The notes beneath the pieces were generated by a model. That model had not been told where the DNA came from and made no database searches. It worked only from the letters and a program-made list of their open reading frames with translations. The translations under genes were made by a program, and so were the position numbers. Positions 15,555-24,172 of a stretch of 61,010 nucleotides of DNA are shown piece by piece; the stretch's first letter is position 1, and the number at the start of each line of letters is the position of its first letter. The DNA comes from Lachnospiraceae bacterium (GTDB lineage: Bacteria > Bacillota > Clostridia > Lachnospirales > Lachnospiraceae): contig JAFUFL010000065.1 of assembly GCA_017469935.1 (NCBI GenBank), positions 1 through 61,010 on the forward strand, in the 5' to 3' direction.

Positions 15555-16458
15555 GATACTTGCAGTCCTTAAAAGAGAAATTATTTATATCTGGTATTAT
15601 TTCGAGATCCAGTTCCGGCAGATCTGTCGGTACTGGATCCTCGGCATGCTGATCGGATCTTTCATTTCTGTCTTTGCAAAAGACAGAATTCACGGCGTCT
15701 TTGCCGGCATGAAGGATAAGAAGTGGGGGCTGTTCGGTATCCTGCCGGCCTGCATCCTCGGCATCGCCTCTCCGCTGTGCATGTACGGCACGATCCCGAT
15801 CGCGGCATCCTTTCGGAAACAGGGAATGCGGGAGGACTGGCTGGCGTCTTTCATGATGGCCTCGATCCTGTTGAATCCCCAGCTGATCATCTACAGCGCG
15901 GCGTTGGGCAGGACGGCTTTAACGGTACGTATCATCACCTGTTTTCTGTGCGGGTGCGCGGCAGGATTGCTGGTCTTTGCATTCTACCGCGGAAGGGACT
16001 TTTTTGATTTCAGCGGATTTGAAGAGAGGGCCAGCCGCGACACACATCCGAACCTTATGGTCCGGTATCTGCTGAATGTCTGGCGGAATATCAAGGCGAC
16101 AGGGGGATACTTTCTCTTCGGCATTCTGCTTTCCGCTCTGTTTCAGCGCTATGTCCCGCAGGACCTGATGGTGAATGTTTTCGGAGGAAATGAAGCCTGG
16201 GGCGTCCTGATGGCCGCCACGATCGGCGTGCCTCTTTACGCATGCGGCGGAGGAACGATCCCGCTCCTGCAGCAGTGGCTGCGGGAAGGCCTGAGCATGG
16301 GGAGCGCGGCAGCCTTCATGATCACAGGGCCGGCCACAAAGATCACGAATCTCGGGGCACTGAAAATCGCCATGGGGTGGAAGCGATTTGCCCTGTATAT
16401 TCTTTTTGTCATGACATATTCATTCGTATGCGGGATCGTCGTGAACCTGATCGTGTAA
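15547..16458 (+). CDS. Permease of the ArsP/DUF318 family
   Basis: A 303-residue membrane protein with about eight hydrophobic helices. The paired half-motifs typical of the PF03773 permease family are visible: CSPLCMYGTIPIAASFRKQG type in the first half (here ASPLCMYGTIPIAASF, then SILLNPQLIIYSAALG) and GVPLYACGGGTIPLLQQWLREGLSMGSAAAFMITGPATKITNLGALK in the second. Related proteins move organoarsenicals (ArsP), but many family members have no known substrate. The start overlaps the DUF362 gene end, which suggests that the lipoprotein and permease work together at the membrane. Confidence 0.85.
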   Translation: MAEILAVLKREIIYIWYYFEIQFRQICRYWILGMLIGSFISVFAKDRIHGVFAGMKDKKWGLFGILPACILGIASPLCMYGTIPIAASFRKQGMREDWLASFMMASILLNPQLIIYSAALGRTALTVRIITCFLCGCAAGLLVFAFYRGRDFFDFSGFEERASRDTHPNLMVRYLLNVWRNIKATGGYFLFGILLSALFQRYVPQDLMVNVFGGNEAWGVLMAATIGVPLYACGGGTIPLLQQWLREGLSMGSAAAFMITGPATKITNLGALKIAMGWKRFALYILFVMTYSFVCGIVVNLIV

Positions 16459-16522
16459 TCCCGGCAATACACACGCGCGCGGAAAAGCGCCGGCAAGAGT
16501 CGCCGGCATGGTGTTTTAGGGT

Positions 16523-16610
16523 TGAACATTTTGTTCAGCAGGGTTGATTAAGCAGCCCTTTTGGAGTACAATGAGACTGCATAAAATTGTGCACAATTAC
16601 ATTGTACAAA
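16523..16610 (+). promoter_or_regulatory. Promoter with stacked dyads before the flavin reductase gene
   Basis: TTGATT (16544-16549), a 17-bp spacer and TACAAT (16567-16572) form the promoter. Immediately downstream, near the expected start site, lies the perfect dyad ATTGTGCACAAT (16586-16597), then ATTGTACAA (16601-16609). A further dyad TGAACA-TTT-TGTTCA (16523-16537) lies upstream of the -35 box. The downstream pair resembles MarR- or HxlR-type operators; no such regulator is encoded next to it. Confidence 0.65.
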
Positions 16611-16629
16611 GCAAAAGGAGGTAATTCAG

Positions 16630-17142
16630 ATGAAGATCGCAATCCTTAACGGCAGTCCCAAGGCAGGAAATACCGCGGCTATGGTCAACGCCTTTGCGGA
16701 GGGAGCAAAAGAGGCAGGCCACGAAGTGGAAATTCTGCACGTCGGCAAAATGAAGATCGGCGGATGTCTCGGATGTGAGTACTGCCACACAAAGGGAGAG
16801 GGCAAGTGCATCCAGAAGGATGATATGGAGAAGGTTATGCCCGCCTATAAAGAGGCGGATATGATCGTATACGCTTCCCCGATTTACTATTTTGACATGA
16901 CCGCGCAGATCCTGGCCGCGATTCAGAGAGTGTATGCCATCGGCAAACCTGCTAAGGCGACCAAAGCGGCGCTGCTTCTGAGCTCTGCCTCACCCAATCC
17001 TTATGACGGCGCAATCGCCACCTATAAGGCCATGGCGGCTTATACGGGACTGGAAGATACAGGTATTATCACGGCAGCGGGCGACGAGAACGGCTCCGAG
17101 GCGAAGATGGCGGAGATCAAGGCGTTTGCCAAGGCACTGTGA
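16630..17142 (+). CDS. NADPH-dependent FMN reductase-type flavoprotein
   Basis: A 170-residue flavodoxin-fold protein of the FMN reductase (PF03358) family. It begins KIAILNGSPKAGNTAAMVNAFAEGAKEAGHEVE, whose GSPK-x-GNT loop binds the FMN phosphate. The segment KIGGCLGCEYCHTKGEGKCIQKDDM carries the cysteine cluster seen in iron-sulfur flavoproteins. YASPIYYFDMTAQILAAIQR follows. It may reduce quinones, nitro compounds or similar with NAD(P)H. The ribosome site AAAGGAGG precedes the ATG. It is monocistronic, bounded by its own regulated promoter and a bidirectional terminator, and so looks like a stress-induced unit. Confidence 0.85.
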   Translation: MKIAILNGSPKAGNTAAMVNAFAEGAKEAGHEVEILHVGKMKIGGCLGCEYCHTKGEGKCIQKDDMEKVMPAYKEADMIVYASPIYYFDMTAQILAAIQRVYAIGKPAKATKAALLLSSASPNPYDGAIATYKAMAAYTGLEDTGIITAAGDENGSEAKMAEIKAFAKAL

Positions 17143-17192
17143 GATCCGGTTTTTCAGATTTAATCTTATAAAAAGCATACTGACGGCAAATG

Positions 17193-17240
17193 AAAAATGG
17201 AGTAAAGGGGCTGTAATAAGCCTCTTTACTCCATTTTTTT
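17193..17240. terminator. Bidirectional terminator between flavin reductase and MATE genes
   Basis: AAAAATGGAGTAAAGGGGCT (17193-17212) pairs with its near-perfect complement at 17218-17237 and is flanked by A-runs on one side and T-runs on the other, so it can end transcription from both sides. The last codons and stop of the leftward MATE gene lie inside the stem. Confidence 0.85.
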
Positions 17241-18620
17241 CAGCTCCGGCAGGACGGTCAGAAGCATTGTGGTCATGCACGCCGTGCCGCCTATGACATT
17301 GGAGATGGGTTCGGCCATAAATACGCCGTCGGCTCCCAGGCGAAAGACGCCCGGCAGAAGGAGCGTGAGCGGCACGACCATCACGACCTTGCGGAACAGG
17401 GAGAAAAAGATGGCGTGCTTTTTCTTGCCCAGCGCTTTGAAAGTGGTCTGTCCGGTGTACTGGAGAGACTGAAATACAAAAGCGAAGAAGTACAGATGCA
17501 GGGCGGGAATCGCGTCTTTCATCAGGGCGGCGTCCGTGCTGAACATGGAGATGAAAAACGCCGGGAAGCGCTCGATCAGGATCCAGACAATTAAAGTATA
17601 GCCGATGCCGAGGCAGCTCATCAGGAGCATGGCCCCCCGGACATGCCCGGGCCTTCGCGCGCCGTAATTATAGCTGATCACGGGAGAGGTTCCCTCCCCG
17701 ATCGCGATGACCGGCGTCTCCAGAACCTGCCGGACGGAATTGATGATGGTGTAGACCGATACCATGACTTCCCCGCCATATTTTGACAGCGTGCTGTTGC
17801 AGACGATACTGACCAGGCTGTTGGTGAACTGCATGACGAAGGCGGAAGAGCCCAGCCCGGCGATATCCAGAGCTGTGGAGCGGAATCTGTCGTCGGGATT
17901 TTGGCCCAGAAGCTGGGCGGGAAGCGCCTGCAGGTCCTTCAGGGGAGTCAGGCGCAACTCGGCCTTTTTGCCGGTCAGAAAACGCAGCACGAAGACGGCC
18001 GACAGGATTTGGGACAGTATGGTGGCCAGGGCAGCGCCGCGGACCCCCATCCCGAAAGTGAAGATGAACAGGGGATCCAGCAGGATGTTGGTCACCGCGC
18101 CGATCACAACGGTGAACATGCCGGTGGAGGCAAATCCCTGTGCATTGATGTAGGGATTGAGTCCGGTCGCCAGCATGGTGAAAACAGTGCCGATGAGATA
18201 AATATGCAGATAGGCCAGAGCAAACGGGAGATTTCCCTGCGTAGCCCCGAACAGGCGAAGAAGCGGGGCAGCGAATATCTCGCCGGCAGCCGTGATCACC
18301 GCGCCTGTCAGGACGAGCATGGAAAACGCGACGTTCATGACTTCGGAGGCCCTTTTGAGATCTCCTTTACCGCGCGCGATCGAGCAGAGCGGCGCGCCGC
18401 CCAGCCCGAACAGATTGGTGAAGGCGGTGACCATGATGATGACCGGAAAGCAAAGACCGATGCCGCCCAGGGCGGAAGTGCCCTCGCCCGGGATCCTCCC
18501 GATGTAAATGCGGTCCACGATGCTGTAGAGGAGGCTGAGAACCTGCGCGACCAGCATGGGGAGCACGCTCTGCATGACATTACTGAAGATTTTTCCGTTT
18601 TTGTAATCTACTTGTTTCAT
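17226..18620 (-). CDS. MATE-family multidrug efflux transporter
   Basis: A 464-residue membrane protein with the twelve-helix MATE pattern in two halves. The N-terminal signature is VLPMLVAQVLSLLYSIVDRIYIGRIPGEG, and the second half repeats a similar layout (QFTNSLVSIVCNSTLSKYGG). Family members export cationic drugs or metabolites in exchange for Na+ or H+. The gene is alone on the minus strand, divergent from the M13 peptidase, and ends in a shared terminator. The substrate cannot be told. A second, only distantly similar MATE gene lies at 25904. Confidence 0.9.
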   Translation of the reverse strand: MKQVDYKNGKIFSNVMQSVLPMLVAQVLSLLYSIVDRIYIGRIPGEGTSALGGIGLCFPVIIMVTAFTNLFGLGGAPLCSIARGKGDLKRASEVMNVAFSMLVLTGAVITAAGEIFAAPLLRLFGATQGNLPFALAYLHIYLIGTVFTMLATGLNPYINAQGFASTGMFTVVIGAVTNILLDPLFIFTFGMGVRGAALATILSQILSAVFVLRFLTGKKAELRLTPLKDLQALPAQLLGQNPDDRFRSTALDIAGLGSSAFVMQFTNSLVSIVCNSTLSKYGGEVMVSVYTIINSVRQVLETPVIAIGEGTSPVISYNYGARRPGHVRGAMLLMSCLGIGYTLIVWILIERFPAFFISMFSTDAALMKDAIPALHLYFFAFVFQSLQYTGQTTFKALGKKKHAIFFSLFRKVVMVVPLTLLLPGVFRLGADGVFMAEPISNVIGGTACMTTMLLTVLPELKKME

Positions 18621-18824
18621 TTGAATTCGCTTTCATGGGCTCAAAAATCAAATGCAGTTTAACCGCAAAACCGGAAAACTGCAAGATTTTCGTACAGACT
18701 TATTTAACTGACTATTTTGCCTTGAAATTCTGAATTGTGTGTGGACTAAAGAATAAGTGCTATAATAGTTGGCGGAAGACGGAGTCTCCGTTATGTCTAT
18801 TGTTTTTGAGAAAAGGAGGGCGGA

Positions 18825-21047
18825 ATGAAGAAAAAGAAGATACAATCCATGATCGCAATGATTCTTATTGCCGTACTGCTTGCCGGATGCAGACAGGGTG
18901 CAGCGCCGCAGACGACTCAGACACAGGCAGAGGAAGCGGAATCCGGTGCATCCGGACAGGAGGATCCGGAAGCGGGGCAGGCAGATGCCGGAGCCGCGGG
19001 TCCGGCGGCACAGGCCATAGAAGCAGACCCGGAGGCGCAGGAAGCTGACGCAGGGGAAGGCGACACGGCGCTGACCGCGGCCGAAGAGGCGGAGATCGCG
19101 AAGAAGGCAGCAGGAGGCCATCCCTGGATCGATTCGCGGGCGAGGGAGAATATCTACGAGGGCATGCCGACCTCTCCCAAGGATGATTTCCATCTCTATG
19201 TCAACTATGATTACATGATTCGCCATAAAAAAGTAGGAGAGGAGGAGTCGTCCCAGGTGGTCCTTGGGCAGGAGGTAAGAGAGATCCTGGAGGACGACAC
19301 CGCGAATAATCACGCAGAGGAACTTGTGCAGGATTATTATAAGGCCTACACCGACTGGGACGCCAGAAACGCGGCGGGGCTGGAGCCGCTTCGCCCGGTG
19401 GTGGAGGATATCCGCGGTATTTCATCTCTGGACGAACTTTCCGCGTTTCTGAAAGACCCTGCCCGCAGCGGGAATGTCCCGCTGCTGCTGCGGTTCATGA
19501 AATGCTATGATGAGGAGAATCCGACCAGGTATATACCGTCCCTTGCTTTCTTCGGATTCAGTGACCTTTCTCTCAAGGATCCCCACCTGTATGAGAATCC
19601 GGATGAGGACACCAAGCTTAAAATAGAGGCCCGAAAGAAAGTGATCATTCACGACCTCACGGCACTGGGATGGAGCGAGGAAGAAGCCGGGAAGGTCTAT
19701 GACGATTTCTATGCTGTGGAAGCTGCGCTTGCTCCTACGCTCAATTCTATGATGGATATACTGCAGGGAAATGAACTTCCGACAATGACTACGGATCTTA
19801 CTCAGATCCAGGAATGGATGCAGGCGTATCCGATCACGGATATTCTTCGCTCCCGGGGCAGCACGGTGGGAGAATATTACCATCAAAATGAAGACTATAT
19901 GAAAGCGGTCGGTGACCTCTACAAGGAGGAGAATCTGGAGCGCCTTAAGAATTACCACATTGTCAGCTTCCTCAGCAAATACGACTGTTTCTGCGACGAG
20001 GAAACATTTCGGCTTTCGGAGCAGGCCTCGTCTATGGATGACCCGGACAGCAATAAGAAACAGGAAGATTATGCCTTTGTCTTCGATCACTTGAAGCTGA
20101 GAATGAACGATGCCCTGACACAGGCATATATCGGAAGGCATGACGTGTCGAAGGAAAGACAGGAGATGCTGGACTTCTTTGAGGAGATCCGGGCGGTCTA
20201 CCGCGGAATGCTGGAAAAGGAGGACTGGCTTTCCGAGTCGACCAGGGAAAAAGCGATCGAGAAACTGGACGGGATGCGTCTGTTCGCTCTCTATCCGGAG
20301 CGCTTTAAAGATTTCAGCGGCCTTGATCTCAAGGGAAAGAGCATGGCTGAGGTCGAGATGGCAGTGGACAGGTTCAATGAACAGATGGAAGTTAAAGAGA
20401 GCACGAGCGAAATAGATCCGGAGGTGTTTGCCTTTGAACAGATGCCGACGCTGGAGGATAACGCCAAGGCCCTGCCTATGATCAACGCGTTCATGTTCTC
20501 CATCGGAATCCTGAGGGAAACCGGATACAGCTCGGAGATGAGCGAGGAGGAAATGTACGGAACCGTCGGCTATGTGCTTGCGCACGAGATGAGTCACTGC
20601 TTTGATGAAAACGGTTCCCAGTTTGACAAAGACGGAAGAATGAACGACTGGTGGACGCCGGAAGATAAGGCAAAGTTTGAGGCAAGACTTCAGAAGCTGA
20701 TCGACTACTTTGACAACATCACGGTTTTTGAGGGGGTAAACGTTGATGGCAAAGTCGTCTCGGCGGAGGCGACAGCGGATATCACCGGCGTGCAGGCAAT
20801 CATGGGGCTGGCAAGGACTAAGGAAGGGTTTGACTATGACGAGTTCTTCAGAAGCTACGCCAAGTCGTACGCCTGCTATTCCAGTTACAAGAGAGATCTG
20901 TTTATACTGGGGGATGACAACCATCCGCTGAGCTACCTGCGGACCAACGTGGTCGTGCAGCAGTTCGATGAGTTTATGGAGACCTATGATGTAAAGGAAG
21001 GCGACGGAATGTATCTGGCGCCGAAAGACCGGATCACGATCTGGTAA
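18825..21047 (+). CDS. M13-family zinc metallopeptidase lipoprotein (neprilysin/PepO type)
   Basis: This 740-residue protein starts with a lipoprotein signal ending LLAGC, followed by an Ala/Glu/Gly-rich linker of about 80 residues. The peptidase domain then runs from the M13_N region (DDFHLYVNYDYMIRHK) to the catalytic part. Zinc ligands are HEMSH (His587, Glu588, His591) and the E-x-x-x-D motif EATAD (Glu648, Asp652). The C-terminal NHPLSYLRTNVVVQQFDEF and the terminal ...ITIW match family ends. It should cut peptides outside the cell. Start ATG 18825 follows AAAGGAGG; a TATAAT at 18761-18766 probably belongs to its promoter. Confidence 0.92.
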   Translation: MKKKKIQSMIAMILIAVLLAGCRQGAAPQTTQTQAEEAESGASGQEDPEAGQADAGAAGPAAQAIEADPEAQEADAGEGDTALTAAEEAEIAKKAAGGHPWIDSRARENIYEGMPTSPKDDFHLYVNYDYMIRHKKVGEEESSQVVLGQEVREILEDDTANNHAEELVQDYYKAYTDWDARNAAGLEPLRPVVEDIRGISSLDELSAFLKDPARSGNVPLLLRFMKCYDEENPTRYIPSLAFFGFSDLSLKDPHLYENPDEDTKLKIEARKKVIIHDLTALGWSEEEAGKVYDDFYAVEAALAPTLNSMMDILQGNELPTMTTDLTQIQEWMQAYPITDILRSRGSTVGEYYHQNEDYMKAVGDLYKEENLERLKNYHIVSFLSKYDCFCDEETFRLSEQASSMDDPDSNKKQEDYAFVFDHLKLRMNDALTQAYIGRHDVSKERQEMLDFFEEIRAVYRGMLEKEDWLSESTREKAIEKLDGMRLFALYPERFKDFSGLDLKGKSMAEVEMAVDRFNEQMEVKESTSEIDPEVFAFEQMPTLEDNAKALPMINAFMFSIGILRETGYSSEMSEEEMYGTVGYVLAHEMSHCFDENGSQFDKDGRMNDWWTPEDKAKFEARLQKLIDYFDNITVFEGVNVDGKVVSAEATADITGVQAIMGLARTKEGFDYDEFFRSYAKSYACYSSYKRDLFILGDDNHPLSYLRTNVVVQQFDEFMETYDVKEGDGMYLAPKDRITIW

Positions 21048-21062
21048 GATGAAGACGCAGCT

Positions 21063-21148
21063 ATTCAGCACCCCACGTCCCAAATGCTTCGCATTCGGGA
21101 CTGTGGGCGTCCAGAGGCGCTCCGCACCTTTTTTCCGGGGTGCCGAAT
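21063..21148 (+). terminator. Nested hairpin structure after the M13 gene
   Basis: An outer stem (ATTCAGCACCCC at 21063-21074 with GGGGTGCCGAAT at 21137-21148) encloses an inner long hairpin whose arms are CCCACGTCCC and GGGACTGTGGG around an AATGC-TTC-GCATT tip, plus a T-run at 21128-21134. It may end transcription of the peptidase gene, but the layered form is more elaborate than a plain terminator. Confidence 0.5.
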
Positions 21149-21235
21149 AATTACAAAAAAACTTTCATTTCTGCTCCGGATATCATATTATAAAAGCAGT
21201 GACCAATAATACACTTTTTTAAGGAGATGATTGTC

Positions 21236-22897
21236 ATGAATATTTCAAACCTTCAGAAAGCAAGATACAGCTACGCACCTAAGCTCCCGGGTATGCTCAG
21301 AAATGGCATTTCCGAGATCTGCGTAAAAGACGGAGCTCCTACAGAGAGCGTAGCGGATCAGGAGAAGATCAAGGCTCTGTTCCCCAATACTTACGGAAAG
21401 AACGAGATCACGTTCCAGAAAGGCGCCAACACATCGAAAGCCAAGAAGCAGGTTGTCGGCGTGATCCTTTCCGGCGGCCAGGCCCCCGGCGGACACAACG
21501 TTATCTGCGGCCTTTACGATGCGCTGAAAGCGACCGATAAGGACAACGTTCTTCTCGGCTTCAAGGGCGGCCCGAGCGGACTTATTGAAGACGATTATAT
21601 CGAGATGACAGATGAGTTCATCGATCAGTACAGAAATACCGGCGGCTTTGATATCATCGGCTCCGGCAGAACAAAACTCGAGACCACAGAGCAGTTTGAG
21701 ATCGTGGCACAGGTCGCTAAAAAGCACGGCATCACCGCGATCGTGATCATCGGCGGCGACGATTCCAACACAAATGCGGCAGTTCTTGCCGAGTACATGG
21801 CGGCGCACAACACCGGCGTTCAGGTCATCGGATGCCCCAAGACCATCGACGGCGACCTCAAGAATGAGGATATCGAGACTTCCTTCGGTTTCGATACCGC
21901 AACAAAGACCTACAGCGAAGTCATCGGCAATATCGAGCGCGACTGCAACTCCGCGAAGAAGTACTGGCACTTCATCAAGGTCATGGGCCGCAGCGCATCT
22001 CACGTCGCACTGGAGTGCGCACTGCAGACACAGCCCAACATCTGCCTGATCGGCGAGGAAGTAGCTGCCAAGAAGCAGTCTCTCTCCGAGATCGCGGACC
22101 AGATCGCGGATTCCGTAGCAACTCGCGGAAACAACGGCGATAACTTCGGCGTTGCGATCATTCCTGAGGGAATCGTAGAATTCGTTCCCGAGTTCTCCAA
22201 GCTGATCGCCGAGATCAACGAGCTCCTCGCGGGCGAGAAGACCGATCAGTTCAATGCGCTTCCTACCTGGGAAGAGAAGTACGCCTTCATCGAGAACGGC
22301 CTCACCAAAGAGTCCATGGCTGTTTTCGCGATCCTTCCCGTCGGCATTCAGCAGCAGCTCTTCCTCGAGAGAGACCCTCACGGCAACGTACAGGTATCTC
22401 TGATCGAGTCCGAGAAACTGTTTGCGGAGCTGGTAAAGAACAAGCTGGCAGAGCGCAAGGCGGCAGGAACCTACAAGGGCAAATTCTCCCCTCTGACACA
22501 CTTCTTCGGCTATGAAGGAAGATGCGCGTTCCCGTCCAATTTCGACAGCGACTATTGCTATTCCCTCGGCTACAATGCCTTCATGCTGATCCAGTACGGC
22601 TTCACAGGATACCTCTCCAAGGTTTCCAACCTCTCTGCACCGGCAGAAGAGTGGGTAGCAGGCGGCATGCCCATCACCAAGATGATGAACATCGAGCGCA
22701 GAAACGGCGAAGACAAGCCCGTTATCAGAAAGGCTCTCGTTGAGCTTGATGGCGCACCTTTCAAGTTCTTTGCGGCAAACAGGGCAAAATGGGCGGTGGA
22801 GACTTCCTTCGTCTATCCCGGTGCTATTCAGTACTACGGACCCGCTGAGGTCTGCGACGCCACGACAAAGACGCTGGCTCTGGAGCACCAGAAATAA
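21236..22897 (+). CDS. pfp: Diphosphate-dependent 6-phosphofructokinase, long type
   Basis: A 553-residue enzyme of the long PPi-dependent phosphofructokinase clade, which uses pyrophosphate in place of ATP to make fructose 1,6-bisphosphate reversibly. Motifs in order: [16 protein letters not shown] (nucleotide/PPi loop), the GGDDSN motif whose second Asp is typical of PPi enzymes, CPKTIDGDL around the catalytic Asp, and [15 protein letters not shown] start at the ATG at 21236, 9 bp after AAGGAG, because the ATG at 21227 touches that site. It is followed by a terminator and is probably transcribed alone. PPi-based glycolysis is common in gut Clostridia. Confidence 0.93.
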   Translation: MNISNLQKARYSYAPKLPGMLRNGISEICVKDGAPTESVADQEKIKALFPNTYGKNEITFQKGANTSKAKKQVVGVILSGGQAPGGHNVICGLYDALKATDKDNVLLGFKGGPSGLIEDDYIEMTDEFIDQYRNTGGFDIIGSGRTKLETTEQFEIVAQVAKKHGITAIVIIGGDDSNTNAAVLAEYMAAHNTGVQVIGCPKTIDGDLKNEDIETSFGFDTATKTYSEVIGNIERDCNSAKKYWHFIKVMGRSASHVALECALQTQPNICLIGEEVAAKKQSLSEIADQIADSVATRGNNGDNFGVAIIPEGIVEFVPEFSKLIAEINELLAGEKTDQFNALPTWEEKYAFIENGLTKESMAVFAILPVGIQQQLFLERDPHGNVQVSLIESEKLFAELVKNKLAERKAAGTYKGKFSPLTHFFGYEGRCAFPSNFDSDYCYSLGYNAFMLIQYGFTGYLSKVSNLSAPAEEWVAGGMPITKMMNIERRNGEDKPVIRKALVELDGAPFKFFAANRAKWAVETSFVYPGAIQYYGPAEVCDATTKTLALEHQK

Positions 22898-22932
22898 ATC
22901 CGGCTCCCGAAGCAGGAACTGATTTGGATCAG

Positions 22933-22975
22933 ATCCCCGGAAAGCTTTCGCTAAAGGCTTTCCGGGGATTCTTTG
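22933..22975 (+). terminator. Terminator after pfp
   Basis: ATCCCCGGAAAGC (22933-22945) pairs exactly with GCTTTCCGGGGAT (22957-22969), followed by TCTTTG. It separates pfp from the Dabb gene. Confidence 0.8.
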
Positions 22976-23036
22976 ACAGAACCGGGAAACAGTTCCTTCG
23001 GCGGCAGAATGCATAACAGAGAAAGGAAGCAGAGAA

Positions 23037-23318
23037 ATGAAACATTATATCATTGTGAAGTTTACGGAAGGAACCGATGTGAAGGCACTGGTGGAACCTG
23101 TTCGTGAGATCTTCAGTGAGACCCTGCAGATTCCGGGGATCCACGCGCTGGATCTCCATGTCTCCAACTCGGACATCGCCAATCGTTTCGACCTCATGAT
23201 CGTCTTCGATATGGACAAAGAGGCGCTTCCCGCGTACGCCGCGTCGGAGCCTCATCTGAGGTGGAAGAGGGATTACGCTGACAGAATTGCCAAAAAAGCG
23301 ATCTTTGACTGTGATTAG
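23037..23318 (+). CDS. Dabb (stress-responsive alpha/beta barrel) domain protein
   Basis: A 93-residue protein matching the Dabb family (PF07876): it begins MKHYIIVKFTEGTDVKALVEPVREIF, with FDLMIVFDMDKEALPAYAASEPHLRWK in the second half. Family members form dimeric ferredoxin-like barrels; some are enzymes for polyketide or small aldehyde substrates, most are uncharacterised. Start ATG follows AGAAAGGAAG. No operon partner is close: it is bounded by the pfp terminator and, downstream, by the promoter of the NifU-like gene. Confidence 0.8.
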   Translation: MKHYIIVKFTEGTDVKALVEPVREIFSETLQIPGIHALDLHVSNSDIANRFDLMIVFDMDKEALPAYAASEPHLRWKRDYADRIAKKAIFDCD

Positions 23319-23377
23319 TAATAACTAACAACGTGATTAAACATTTTCTAACTTTTTTTGTCCAAGCTTCATAAATA

Positions 23378-23407
23378 TTGAAAAGATACAGAGGGGTATG
23401 TTAAAAT
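23378..23407 (+). promoter_or_regulatory. Promoter of the NifU-like/GGGtGRT pair
   Basis: TTGAAA (23378-23383), an 18-bp spacer and TAAAAT (23402-23407) form a reasonable sigma-A promoter about 49 bp before the start codon at 23456. Confidence 0.55.
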
Positions 23408-23455
23408 TATGGCACGTACCAAAGTCCAAACTTATAAAAGGAGGATAAGTGTCAT

Positions 23456-24157
23456 ATGCAATACACAAAAGAAGTAGAAGACATGATTTGCGTCGCAAAA
23501 GGCCCGAATCATGGTCCTGCTCCGATTCCTGAAGAGGGAAAATGGGTCCAGGCAAAAGAAGTTAAGGACATTTCCGGTTACACACACGGCATCGGCTGGT
23601 GCGCACCGCAGCAGGGTGCCTGCAAGCTGAGTCTGAACGTCAAGGAAGGCGTGATCGAGGAAGCCCTGGTAGAGACAATCGGATGTTCCGGTATGACACA
23701 CTCGGCAGCTATGGCGAGTGAGATCCTTCCGGGAAAGACCATCCTGGAAGCGCTCAATACCGACCTGGTATGTGATGCAATCAATACTGCTATGCGTGAG
23801 CTGTTCCTGCAGATCGCATACGGCCGCACACAGTCCGCATTCTCTGATGACGGTCTGCGCATCGGCGCCGGCATGGAAGATCTCGGCAAGGGACTCAGAT
23901 CCATGGTAGGAACAATGTACGGCACAAAGGCAAAGGGAACCCGTTATCTTGAGATGACAGAAGGCTATGTTGTAAAGATGGCCCTCGACAAAGATGACCA
24001 GGTTTGCGGCTATCAGTTCCTGAGCCTTGGCAAGATGATGGATGCGATCAAGGGCGGCATGTCCCCGAATGAAGCTTACGAGAAGAATCTGGGAACATAT
24101 GGACGCTTTAAGGCAGAGGACGGAGCGGTCAAGTGGATCGATCCGCGCAAAGAATAA
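23456..24157 (+). CDS. NifU-like iron-sulfur scaffold-type protein, partner of GGGtGRT protein
   Basis: This 233-residue protein is of the kind annotated as iron-sulfur cluster assembly scaffold in Clostridia. A NifU/IscU-like core is visible in residues about 35-110, with a cysteine in GWCAPQQGACKLSLNV and ETIGCSGMTHSAAMASEILPGKTILEAL. The canonical third NifU cysteine spacing is not evident. It is always of interest because it pairs with the gene that follows 16 bp later, as here, and the biochemical role of the pair is not established. A good AAAGGAGG site precedes the start. Probably expressed strongly, given the smooth codon choice. Confidence 0.8.
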   Translation: MQYTKEVEDMICVAKGPNHGPAPIPEEGKWVQAKEVKDISGYTHGIGWCAPQQGACKLSLNVKEGVIEEALVETIGCSGMTHSAAMASEILPGKTILEALNTDLVCDAINTAMRELFLQIAYGRTQSAFSDDGLRIGAGMEDLGKGLRSMVGTMYGTKAKGTRYLEMTEGYVVKMALDKDDQVCGYQFLSLGKMMDAIKGGMSPNEAYEKNLGTYGRFKAEDGAVKWIDPRKE

Positions 24158-24172
24158 GAAGGAGGTGCAGCA

